A stretch of 21,063 nucleotides of DNA from Nitrospinota bacterium. Lineage in GTDB: Bacteria; UBA8248. The stretch is taken from the NCBI GenBank assembly GCA_003506735.1, contig DNYS01000137.1, forward strand, positions 6,417-27,479, given 5' to 3'. How positions within the stretch are numbered: the stretch's first letter is position 1; every line of letters begins with the position of its first letter. Under the pieces are notes generated by a model. That model did no database searches. It saw nothing but the letters and a program-made list of their open reading frames with translations, and was not told the origin of the DNA. Positions 8,197 to 15,295 of the stretch are shown in pieces. A program made the position numbers and the translations under genes.

Positions 8197-9233
8197 GATA
8201 CCTCCATGGATTCGGCCTCGATCTCCCCGCGCCGGGCCAACTGGCTGCCGAGGGCGGCGGAGGCGGCAGGGGGACACCACCCCGCGTCGATGAACTCATC
8301 GTAAATGGGCATCCGGACGCGAAGGGTCATATTTTTTCGGAGCAGTTGCGGGCCGAGGGAAGCCACCTTCGGCCAGGGACGGTCGGGATTGATATAGTCG
8401 GGTTCATGGGCGACGCCTCCGATATCGTCCGCCCCCGCTTCGAGGAGGGATGGGAGGTCGTCCACCAGGTTGGGCGGCACCTGGACGTGAACGCCCGGCA
8501 TGAGGCGGCGGACTTCGGGGATCAGTTCGGCGATTTCTTCATCTCCCGGCCTCATCCACCGGGCCATGGGCGTTCCCTCTTGCGGGTTCAGGGGCTGGAG
8601 GATGACCTCTTGAATATGGCCGTAGCGGGCATGGAGATTCGCGATGGCCTCCAGCGCTTCGATCCGTTCCGCGGGCTTCTCGCCGATTCCGATCAGGATT
8701 CCCGTCGTAAAAGCGATGCCAAGGCGCCCGGCGGCCTCGAGGCTGGCCAGGCGGAGTTCGGGTGCCTTCGTCGGCGCCGCGCGGTGGGCGATGTGGGTGG
8801 CCTCGGGGCTGACCGTCTCGACCATCATGCCCATGCTCACGTTGTAGGGTTGGAGCAGTTCGAGCTCCCATTCCTCCAGGGTTCCGATGTTGGTGTGGGG
8901 GAGCAGGCCCATATCCAAATACCTGCGGCAGATCTCCGCGATGTAGGCGGCGTAGGAGCCGAATCCCCATTCGGCGAGCTGTCCGCGAAGGCCCCGGTGG
9001 CGGTCGATGCCCTCGCCGGTCATGATCAGGGCTTCGATGGCGCCCTCGCCGATGGCCGCCCGCCCGATGCGCTCGCACTCCTCGAGGGGCATCATGATGG
9101 GCGCGTCGCTCCGAAAACTGCAATAGGCGCATCGGTTCACGCACCACAGAGTGGTCGCCAACGTGAAGTTCGGGGAATAGGTGATGGTTCTCAGGACTCC
9201 ACCCTTTCCTTGTCCCTCGGGCCGATCGAAAAT
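8193..9233 (-). CDS. cofG: FO synthase subunit 1 (7,8-didemethyl-8-hydroxy-5-deazariboflavin synthase)
   Basis: This radical SAM enzyme closes the deazaflavin ring to give FO. Motifs include WCVNRCAYC (CxxxCxxC cluster), EALIMTGEGID, GLLPHTNIGTLEEWE, SMGMMVETVSPE, FTTGILIGIGEKPAER, HIQEVILQPLNPQ, VQVPPNLV and DDIGGVAHEPDYINPDRPWP, all in CofG order. The first standard start in frame is TTG at 9161. The conserved family sequence TITYSPNFTLATTLW extends upstream of it, so the true start is earlier. No ATG, GTG or TTG is available before an in-frame TAG at 9246-9248. Candidates are ATT at 9233 (preceded by AGGATGAGG) or CTG at 9194. An ATG at 9244 also works if one base is missing from the A run at 9229-9232; this gives a 350-residue MRLQFFDRPEGQG start. 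Confidence 0.9.
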   Translation of the reverse strand: MFDRPEGQGKGGVLRTITYSPNFTLATTLWCVNRCAYCSFRSDAPIMMPLEECERIGRAAIGEGAIEALIMTGEGIDRHRGLRGQLAEWGFGSYAAYIAEICRRYLDMGLLPHTNIGTLEEWELELLQPYNVSMGMMVETVSPEATHIAHRAAPTKAPELRLASLEAAGRLGIAFTTGILIGIGEKPAERIEALEAIANLHARYGHIQEVILQPLNPQEGTPMARWMRPGDEEIAELIPEVRRLMPGVHVQVPPNLVDDLPSLLEAGADDIGGVAHEPDYINPDRPWPKVASLGPQLLRKNMTLRVRMPIYDEFIDAGWCPPAASAALGSQLARRGEIEAESMEVS

Positions 9234-9311
9234 TGAAGCCTCATCCTATCCGGTAATGGCCCGGGACGGAAGCCAGAATGCCGGTTCCGAATCGGATTCA
9301 TGCCGACGGCG

Positions 9312-9339
9312 ATTCTTGCGAGTGGAATTTTTTGTTCAA
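9312..9339 (-). promoter_or_regulatory. Possible sigma70-like promoter for the cof operon
   Basis: Reading the minus strand, TTGAAC is followed after 16 nt by AAGAAT, in the roughly 160-bp gap between the CoA-transferase stop and cofG. Each hexamer matches the consensus at four of six bases. The operon may equally be read through from caiB or aroE. Confidence 0.2.
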
Positions 9340-9406
9340 AGGCGCATTCAGGTGCCCACTAAACAGGAAGGGCAAGGATGTTCGGGGGCTCCAGGAAAAC
9401 TGGGCG

Positions 9407-10597
9407 CTAGATCACGCCTTGTTCTCGCAGGGATTCCACCGCTTCGGGCGGTTGACCCAACAGATCCCGGAGAATTTCCTCGGTGTGCTCGCCGAGGATG
9501 GGAGGGGGGAGCTTCACCTCTCCCGGTGTTTCGGAGAGCTTGACCGGAATACCCATCATTTTCAGGACGCCCGTTTTCGCATGATCGATTTCGACCACCA
9601 TATCGCGGTGCAGGATCTGGGGGTCGGAGGCCACCTCGCCGATGTCTTTCACCGGCCCACAGGGAATCCCCGCCTTGGAGATGATGTTCCCCCACTCGGC
9701 GCGGGTTTTCGTTGCGAGGATTTTCTCGATTTCCGCCTCCAGCTCGTCCCGCCCCTTGACTCGGCCGTCGTTGGTTTTCCATTTTGGATTCTCCGCCAGA
9801 TCGTCCCGGCCGATGGTGCGCGCGAACCGGTCCCAAAGGCTATCATTCGCCGCCGCGACGATGAGGACGCCGTCCGAGCAAGCAAAATCCCTGTAGGGAC
9901 ATATGCTCGGATGGCGGTTTCCCATCCTTCCCGGAGGTTTTCCCGTCCCGAAAAAATTCCCCGCCGCGTGGCTCATCAGCGCCGCCTGGCCGTCCTGGAT
10001 CGCCATGTCGATGAACTGCCCGCGCCCGGACTTCTCGCGGGCGATGACGGCGAGGAGAATTCCCTGGATGGCGAACAGGGCGGTGGTGAGGTCGGCGATG
10101 GCGATCCCGGTTTTGCACGAATTACCTTCCTGCTCCCCGGTGATGCTCATCAGGCCGCCTTCCGCCTGGAGGAGGATGTCGTAGGCGGGCCGCTCCCGGC
10201 TGGGCCCGCTTTGGCCGTAGCCCGAGATGGAGGCATAGATCAGGCGGGGATTCAGCGCGCTGCATTCCTCGTAGCCGAATCCCAGACGCTCAATGGTGCC
10301 AGGGCGGAAATTCTGGATAAAGATGTCGGATCGCTCCACCAGCCGTCGGAGAATTTTTTTCCCTTCCTCCAGCTTCAGATCGAGGGTCAAACTTTTTTTG
10401 TTGCGGTTGACCGACTGGAAGTAGGTGCTCTCGCCCCCTTCGTAGAAAGGAGGCCAGCTTCGCGTGTCGTCCCCGCCCCGGGGGTGTTCGACTTTGATGA
10501 CATCGGCGCCCATGTCGCCGAGCATCATGGTGCAGAAAGGGCCCGCGAGAATTCGCGACAGGTCGAGGACTCTCAGTCCTTCGAGCGGAGCGGTCAT
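9407..10597 (-). CDS. CaiB/BaiF family class III CoA-transferase
   Basis: Class III CoA-transferases move CoA between organic acids through an aspartyl-anhydride intermediate. The 396-residue product has the classic start PLEGLRVLDLSRILAGPFCTMMLGDMGADVIKVEHP, with NRNKKSLTLDLK (65-76), FRPGTIERLGFGYE and ISGYGQSGP. The catalytic aspartate is at residue 169 in GIAIADLTTALFA, the same position as in formyl-CoA transferase. The substrate cannot be told from the sequence. GAGGA lies eight bases before the ATG. It sits 54 bp downstream of aroE and about 160 bp upstream of cofG, all on one strand, so it may share a transcript. A role in F420 synthesis is not expected; the linkage may reflect acyl-CoA metabolism like that of the carboxylase cluster on the right. 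Confidence 0.88.
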   Translation of the reverse strand: MTAPLEGLRVLDLSRILAGPFCTMMLGDMGADVIKVEHPRGGDDTRSWPPFYEGGESTYFQSVNRNKKSLTLDLKLEEGKKILRRLVERSDIFIQNFRPGTIERLGFGYEECSALNPRLIYASISGYGQSGPSRERPAYDILLQAEGGLMSITGEQEGNSCKTGIAIADLTTALFAIQGILLAVIAREKSGRGQFIDMAIQDGQAALMSHAAGNFFGTGKPPGRMGNRHPSICPYRDFACSDGVLIVAAANDSLWDRFARTIGRDDLAENPKWKTNDGRVKGRDELEAEIEKILATKTRAEWGNIISKAGIPCGPVKDIGEVASDPQILHRDMVVEIDHAKTGVLKMMGIPVKLSETPGEVKLPPPILGEHTEEILRDLLGQPPEAVESLREQGVI

Positions 10598-10651
10598 GCG
10601 TTCATTCCTCTATGTCCGGTTTCGGGGATGATGAAGTGAGGTATTCGAAAT

Positions 10652-11533
10652 CTATGCGGCGCCAAGCGCCTCGAGTACGCTTTTTCGGGTCAACTCCTTG
10701 GGCATATCGGTGCCGGTCCATAATTTCCAGGCGGCGGCGCCTTGGTTGACGAACCAGCCGATGCCGCTCACTGTCCTGGCGCCCCGGCCGCGGGCCGCCT
10801 TGAGGAAGACCGTTTCCACCGGATTGTAAACGGCATCCGTACAGATGACTCCGCTGGGAATGGCCTCCTCGGGAATGGGGATGGCGGCCTCCCGGGCGGG
10901 ATCGCCCGTCATCCCCTGGCTCGTAGTGTGCACGATGATCTCGCGGTCCGCCGCCGCCTCCGCGAGATCGTCGAGCCCGCCCCCGTTTACCGCCGAGCCC
11001 GGCACTTTTTCTCCAATGAAGCGGGCCAGGGCTTCGGCCTTTTCCGGGGTCCGGTTTCGAATTTCGATGTGAGCGGCGCCGGACTGGGCGAGTTTCACCC
11101 CGACCGCCCGCGCGGCGCCTCCCGCGCCGAGGATCAGGCACCGCTTCCCCTCGGGGGTCTCGCCCGTTTCCTCCTCCAGGGAGCGGAGCCAGCCGATTCC
11201 GTCGGTGTTGTGGCCCACCGATTTTCCGCCGGGCTCGAATACCACCACATTGACCGCACCCATGATGCGGGCATCCTCGCTCAATTCGTCCACGAGGCCG
11301 TGAATCGCGATCTTATGGGGGATCGTGATGCATAGGCCGGCGAATCCCATCGCCTGGGAGCCTCGAAAGGCCTCCTCGATCCGCTCGGGCCGGACCTCGT
11401 AGGCCAGGAACCGGTAGGGCTCGCCCAGCGCCGCCGCCGCCGCGTTGTGGAGCACCGGGGACATGGTGTGGCCAAGCGGGAAGCCGAATATGGCAAGCGT
11501 TTTTTCGAGGACCAAGGAGGGATTCTCCATCAT
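10652..11533 (-). CDS. aroE: Shikimate dehydrogenase
   Basis: AroE reduces 3-dehydroshikimate to shikimate with NADPH in the chorismate pathway. The product has about 293 residues. The substrate-binding domain carries FGFPLGHTMSPVLHNAA (16-32), CITIPHK with the catalytic lysine K74, AVNVVV with N95, and HNTDGIGWLRSL with D111. The NADP domain has the glycine-rich ILGAGGAARAVG (134-145), followed by NRTPEKAEALA, and the end contains TVSGIGWFVNQGAAAWKLWTG. It starts at one of two adjacent ATG codons (11533 or 11530); no strong ribosome binding site is visible. It is divergent from the alcohol dehydrogenase gene and leads the minus-strand block. Tyrosine made through this pathway is a CofH substrate, which may or may not explain the linkage. 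Confidence 0.92.
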   Translation of the reverse strand: MMENPSLVLEKTLAIFGFPLGHTMSPVLHNAAAAALGEPYRFLAYEVRPERIEEAFRGSQAMGFAGLCITIPHKIAIHGLVDELSEDARIMGAVNVVVFEPGGKSVGHNTDGIGWLRSLEEETGETPEGKRCLILGAGGAARAVGVKLAQSGAAHIEIRNRTPEKAEALARFIGEKVPGSAVNGGGLDDLAEAAADREIIVHTTSQGMTGDPAREAAIPIPEEAIPSGVICTDAVYNPVETVFLKAARGRGARTVSGIGWFVNQGAAAWKLWTGTDMPKELTRKSVLEALGAA

Positions 11534-11631
11534 GGGTGACGATTCGAGCGGGCCGTGCCTTTTGCGCCCTTGGGAGATGGGATAGATTACGGTGGAGAGT
11601 CCGCATATGCAACACATCCACCCCATTCGAG

Positions 11632-11650
11632 AATGACCGCCGAGGTCATT
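11632..11650. promoter_or_regulatory. Perfect inverted repeat upstream of alcohol dehydrogenase gene
   Basis: AATGACC-GCCGA-GGTCATT is a perfect 7-bp palindrome with a 5-bp spacer. It ends 20 bp before the ATG at 11671 and lies in the divergent aroE/adh interval. The size suits a dimeric regulator's operator (for example GntR- or TetR-like), or it could form a small 5'-UTR hairpin. No regulator gene is nearby. Confidence 0.4.
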
Positions 11651-11670
11651 ATCCGAAAGGAGAGCCGGTT

Positions 11671-12801
11671 ATGGCCACCGTTCAGGCCGCAACGATGATC
11701 CAGCCGGGCGAGATTGGCCTGCGCGAATATCCCAAACCCGATGTGGCCGAGGATGCCCTGCTTCTGAAAATATCGGCGGTCGGGATCTGCGGTTCGGACA
11801 AGCACATGTTCGCCGGCAAGATGAATCTCTCCTGGCCCGTGATTCCGGGGCATGAATTCAGCGGCGTCATCGAGGCCATCGGCCCCTTGGCGAACCGGGC
11901 GATGAAGGTGGTGGGCGGCCCCCTGAAAGAGGGAGACGCCGTTACCGTGGTTCCGGGAACGCAGGCCTGCGGGAAATGCTGGTTTTGCATCCATGTCCCG
12001 CACCGGCCCCAGCTATGCCCGAACCGGAGCGTATTCGGGTTTCGGACTTCGGCCGAAGCGCCCCACCTGTTCGGGGCTTTTGCGGAATATCTCTATGTCC
12101 CGGGGGATGCTTTTGTCCTGAAACTTCCGGAGGGCCTGCCCCTGGAGCGCGCGGCCCTGGCCGAGCCGCTCGCCGTGGCGCAACGGGCCGCCAGCCGGGC
12201 ATTGGCTCCGGGCGTTCCGTATGCCGGTGAGGGATTCGGCCTGGGTGTGCGGTGCGCGGTGATGGGTGTGGGCCCCATCGGCCTTTTTGTGGTGGCCTCG
12301 CTCCGGAGCATGGGCGCGGGCGAAATCATCGCGGTCGATTTGTCCGGGGAGCGCCTTGCGTTCGCCGAAAAGTTCGGTGCGACCCGATTCGTCAACCTCT
12401 CGAAACTCTCCCGCGAGGAGCGCAAGGAGCAGATTCTCTCATGGACGGACGGGGTGGGGCCCGACGTCGTTATCGAGGCGGCGGGCGTGCCGGCGGCGTT
12501 CGAGGAAGGCCTGGACCTCGTTCGCCGGGGGGGCAAGCTCGTGGAGGTTGGCCACTACGGCGATCCGGGCAGCGTCGAAATCCGGCCCCATCAGATTTGT
12601 AACAAGGATGTGGATATTTTGGGCTCCTGGGCCTACCCCCAGATTCAGTTCGAACCCGCCCTCGATATGTTGTCGAGGACCACGCTCCCCATCGACGACA
12701 TAATTACGCACCGGATGCCGCTCTCTCAGGTGCAGGCCGGAATCGAGATCACGGGCACGGGGGACTGCCTGAAAGTCATTCTGTCCCCTCATGGATCCTG
12801 A
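11671..12801 (+). CDS. Zinc-dependent medium-chain alcohol dehydrogenase
   Basis: This is a 376-residue medium-chain dehydrogenase of the threonine/sorbitol dehydrogenase type. Catalytic zinc ligands are visible as VGICGSDKHMFAG (C40), PGHEF (H61, E62) and LAEPLAV (E165). The structural zinc site is ACGKCWFC...C (C100, C103, C106, C116), with nine rather than the usual seven residues before the last Cys. The NAD(P) Rossmann motif is VMGVGPIGLF (198-207). AAGGAGAG lies six bases before the ATG, fixing the start. It is divergent from aroE, with a palindrome just upstream. The substrate is not predictable; the downstream acyl-CoA carboxylase genes hint at a branched-chain or terpenoid-like catabolic setting. 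Confidence 0.85.
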   Translation: MATVQAATMIQPGEIGLREYPKPDVAEDALLLKISAVGICGSDKHMFAGKMNLSWPVIPGHEFSGVIEAIGPLANRAMKVVGGPLKEGDAVTVVPGTQACGKCWFCIHVPHRPQLCPNRSVFGFRTSAEAPHLFGAFAEYLYVPGDAFVLKLPEGLPLERAALAEPLAVAQRAASRALAPGVPYAGEGFGLGVRCAVMGVGPIGLFVVASLRSMGAGEIIAVDLSGERLAFAEKFGATRFVNLSKLSREERKEQILSWTDGVGPDVVIEAAGVPAAFEEGLDLVRRGGKLVEVGHYGDPGSVEIRPHQICNKDVDILGSWAYPQIQFEPALDMLSRTTLPIDDIITHRMPLSQVQAGIEITGTGDCLKVILSPHGS

Positions 12802-12858
12802 TTCGCGGATAGCGCGTCCGGGGCGGGCCGGCGCATGATTTCGCACCGCCGGAGCGGA

Positions 12859-12887
12859 TTTCCATGAAAGCGGCTAGCCGGTACAAT
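12859..12887 (+). promoter_or_regulatory. Possible sigma70-like promoter for the selenoprotein/carboxylase genes
   Basis: TTTCCA and TACAAT are separated by 17 bp, giving four and five matches of six to the consensus. It lies in the 181-bp gap after the alcohol dehydrogenase gene, about 95 bp before the ATG at 12983. It would start a transcript covering the AhpD-like and carboxylase genes. Confidence 0.35.
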
Positions 12888-12982
12888 CACACCCGCGGTA
12901 TCTGAAAAACCCCAGCTGCCCGTTTCCGTTTTCCGATCTCCTTCTGGATTTTCGGAAGGGATGTTTTTCAAGGAGCGTATTC

Positions 12983-13630
12983 ATGGCATTGGTTCCCATC
13001 CTCTCCGACGAGGCGGCATCCCCCGATGCCCGGATCATGTACAAGCACAGCAAGCAGATGTTCGGCCGGGTGGCCAACGCCATGCGGGTGGCGTCCCATT
13101 CGCCGAAACTCGCCCAGTCGATTTTCGGCTTCATCGTGGCCTCCCTGCGCGAGGAGATCACCGGCGTTCTCGACGTGCGGGTGAAAACCCTCGTCATCCT
13201 CAAAACGTCGATGCTGAACGGCTGCCGTTACTGAACGGGGCACAACGTCACGCTCGGCCGTGCGCTGGGCTTTCCCAAGGAGATGATCGAGGCCGTCGAG
13301 GGAGACCACGAGGCCTCAGACCTCTTCACCCCCTCCGAAAAGGCCGCCATCACCTGGGCGGAGCATCTCACCGAGCGGACCTTCCGCGAGCATCCCGAGG
13401 CGTTCGCCGATCTGAAAAGCCACTACAATGACGCCCAGATCGTCGAAATCACCATGGTCTCGGGCTTCTTCAACTTCTGGAACCGCTTTACGGACGCGCT
13501 TCAGGTGGACATCGAGGAATCGCCGGTCATGGATCTTTTCACCAAGTCCACCTCCATCGACCCTGAAGACTACAAGGCGTTCATGCGCGAATGCTGGTGG
13601 GCGCCCGAGAGCGGGGAAAGGGAGGGCTAG
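12983..13630 (+). CDS. AhpD/carboxymuconolactone-decarboxylase family protein with in-frame TGA (probable selenocysteine)
   Basis: Translation from the ATG (AAGGAG eight bases before it) gives 83 residues ending LKTSMLNGCRY. A TGA at 13232-13234 follows, then the same frame continues TGHNVTLGRALGFPKEMIEA to a TAG at 13628-13630. With TGA read as one residue the protein has 215 amino acids, a normal length for this family. The TGA falls exactly on the second Cys of the family's CxxC redox motif (NGCRYcTGHN), giving C81-x-x-U84, and the conserved His (H87) sits three residues later. AhpD-like proteins reduce or remove peroxides through this dithiol, and Sec-containing AhpD-like proteins are a known bacterial selenoprotein family. 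The gene lies four bases upstream of the carboxyltransferase gene. A nonsense mutation is the alternative, but the downstream part is well conserved. Confidence 0.85.
13232..13277 (+). promoter_or_regulatory. Sec TGA codon with candidate bacterial SECIS region
   Basis: Bacterial selenoprotein mRNAs carry a stem-loop directly after the UGA. Here CACG (13249-13252) can pair with CGTG (13259-13262) around the loop CTCGGC, which begins 18 nt after the TGA. Alternatives are GCAC/GTGC (13240-13243 with 13260-13263) and TGGG/CCCA (13266-13277). The short stems are compatible with a SECIS but not conclusive; an RNA fold is needed to choose. Confidence 0.45.
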
Positions 13631-13633
13631 GGC

Positions 13634-15241
13634 ATGGAGAAGATCGTCTCGGCCATCTCCGCGTCCGATCCCGAATTCCAGGAGCGTGCGCGCGCCTACC
13701 GGGCGCTTGTGGCGGATTTGCGCGAAACCCTGGCCGAGGTGGCCAAGGGCGGTCCTCCCCGGGCGGTCGCCCAGCACCGCGAGCGCGGGAAGATGCCGGT
13801 CCGGGAGCGCTTGCGGAACCTCATCGACCCGGCGAGCCCGTTTCTCGAATTCTCCCCCCTCGCCGCGCACGAGGTGTACGAATCGTCCGTCCCCGCCGCC
13901 GGGCTCCTGACGGGCATGGGGCGCGTCTCGGGGCGCGAGTGCGTCATCGTCGCCAACGACGCCACGGTCAAGGGAGGGACTTACTATCCCTTGACCGTGA
14001 AAAAGCATCTCCGGGCCCAGGAGATCGCCCAAAAATTCCACCTGCCCTGTATCTACCTGGTCGATTCGGGCGGCGCGTTTTTGCCGCTCCAGGACGAAGT
14101 CTTTCCCGACCGCGATCATTTCGGGCGGATTTTCTTCAACCAGGCGCGCCTCTCGGCCGAGGGCATCCCCCAGATCGCCGTCGTGTTGGGAAGCTGCACG
14201 GCGGGCGGCGCCTATGTGCCCGCCATGTGCGAGGAAGCCGTCATCGTCCGGGGGCAGGGGACCATCTTTTTGGCCGGCCCGCCCCTCGTCAAGGCGGCGA
14301 CCGGAGAGGAGGTGGACGCCGAAACGCTGGGCGGCGCGGACGTTCATTGCCGCGTGTCGGGGGTGACCGACCACATGGCCAAGGACGATGCCGATGCCCT
14401 CCGCATCGCGCGGGAGATCATCGCCTCAATTCCCTACGAGAAGAAATTTTCCTTTCCGATCGAGCCGCCCGAGCCGCCCGCATACGCCCCCGAGGAGCTC
14501 TACGGCATCCTGCCCACCGACCTGCGCCAGCCCTTCGACATGCGCGAGGTCATCGCCCGCATCGTGGACGGAAGCCGGCTTGGCGAGTTCAAGAAACACT
14601 ACGGGACGACGCTCATCTGCGGCTTCGCGCGAATCGAGGGGATCTCGGTGGGAATTCTCGCGAACAACGCCGTCCTTTTCAGCGAGTCCGCCCTCAAGGC
14701 CACCCACTTCATCGAGCTTTGCGACCGCCGGGGGATGTCCCTGGTTTTTTTGCAGAACATCACCGGTTTCATGGTGGGAAGCCAATACGAGGCGGGCGGC
14801 ATCGCCAAGGACGGGGCCAAGATGGTCCAGGCCGTCTCGAACGCCCGCGTGCCCAAGTTCACCGTCATCGTGGGCGGCTCGTTCGGCGCGGGCAACTACG
14901 GCATGTGCGGGCGCGCCTTCGAGCCCCATCTGCTCTGGGTGTGGCCCGGCGCGCGCATCTCGGTCATGGGGGGAGAGCAGGCGGCCGGTGTCCTGGTCAC
15001 CGTCCGCCGCGACCGAATGGCCCGCGAGGGGAAGGAAATGACGCCCGAGGAAGAAGAGGCCATGGCCCGGCCCATCGTCGAGCAGTACGAACGCCAGGGC
15101 CACCCCTACTACAGCAGCGCCCGGCTCTGGGACGACGGCATCCTCGATCCGGCCGAGACCCGCCAGGCGCTGGCGCTGGGCCTCTCGGCGTCGCTCGGCG
15201 CACCCTTGCCCGAGCGCCGCGCGAGCCAGTTCCGGTTCTAG
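13634..15241 (+). CDS. Acyl-CoA carboxylase, carboxyltransferase (beta) subunit, methylcrotonyl-CoA type
   Basis: The 535-residue protein is a biotin-dependent carboxyltransferase that moves CO2 from carboxybiotin to an acyl-CoA. Crotonase-fold motifs are [20 protein letters not shown] (103-122), [20 protein letters not shown] (142-161) and the oxyanion segment [13 protein letters not shown] (186-198). The C-terminal half has [27 protein letters not shown] and [18 protein letters not shown], with [30 protein letters not shown] and GNYGMCGRA are hallmarks of methylcrotonyl-CoA and geranyl-CoA carboxylase beta subunits rather than propionyl-CoA carboxylase. The ATG is four bases after the AhpD-like stop, preceded by GGGAGGG. 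Leucine or isoprenoid catabolism is the likely role. Confidence 0.9.
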   Translation: MEKIVSAISASDPEFQERARAYRALVADLRETLAEVAKGGPPRAVAQHRERGKMPVRERLRNLIDPASPFLEFSPLAAHEVYESSVPAAGLLTGMGRVSGRECVIVANDATVKGGTYYPLTVKKHLRAQEIAQKFHLPCIYLVDSGGAFLPLQDEVFPDRDHFGRIFFNQARLSAEGIPQIAVVLGSCTAGGAYVPAMCEEAVIVRGQGTIFLAGPPLVKAATGEEVDAETLGGADVHCRVSGVTDHMAKDDADALRIAREIIASIPYEKKFSFPIEPPEPPAYAPEELYGILPTDLRQPFDMREVIARIVDGSRLGEFKKHYGTTLICGFARIEGISVGILANNAVLFSESALKATHFIELCDRRGMSLVFLQNITGFMVGSQYEAGGIAKDGAKMVQAVSNARVPKFTVIVGGSFGAGNYGMCGRAFEPHLLWVWPGARISVMGGEQAAGVLVTVRRDRMAREGKEMTPEEEEAMARPIVEQYERQGHPYYSSARLWDDGILDPAETRQALALGLSASLGAPLPERRASQFRF

Positions 15242-15295
15242 GCATGGTCTTCCCATCCGAAGCCGCCCTCATATAAGGCCGATCCGGAACCCTTG

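Noticed and set aside
13283..13630. Separate small gene starting at the ATG downstream of the TGA
   Set aside because: It would drop the conserved CxxC/His region; the two halves are in the same frame and form one normal-length AhpD-like protein.
13591..15276. Long open frame (561 codons) overlapping the carboxyltransferase gene in another plus frame
   Set aside because: Its translation is Arg/Gly/Pro-rich with no motifs and is a by-product of high GC at the third codon position. The carboxyltransferase frame carries all family motifs.
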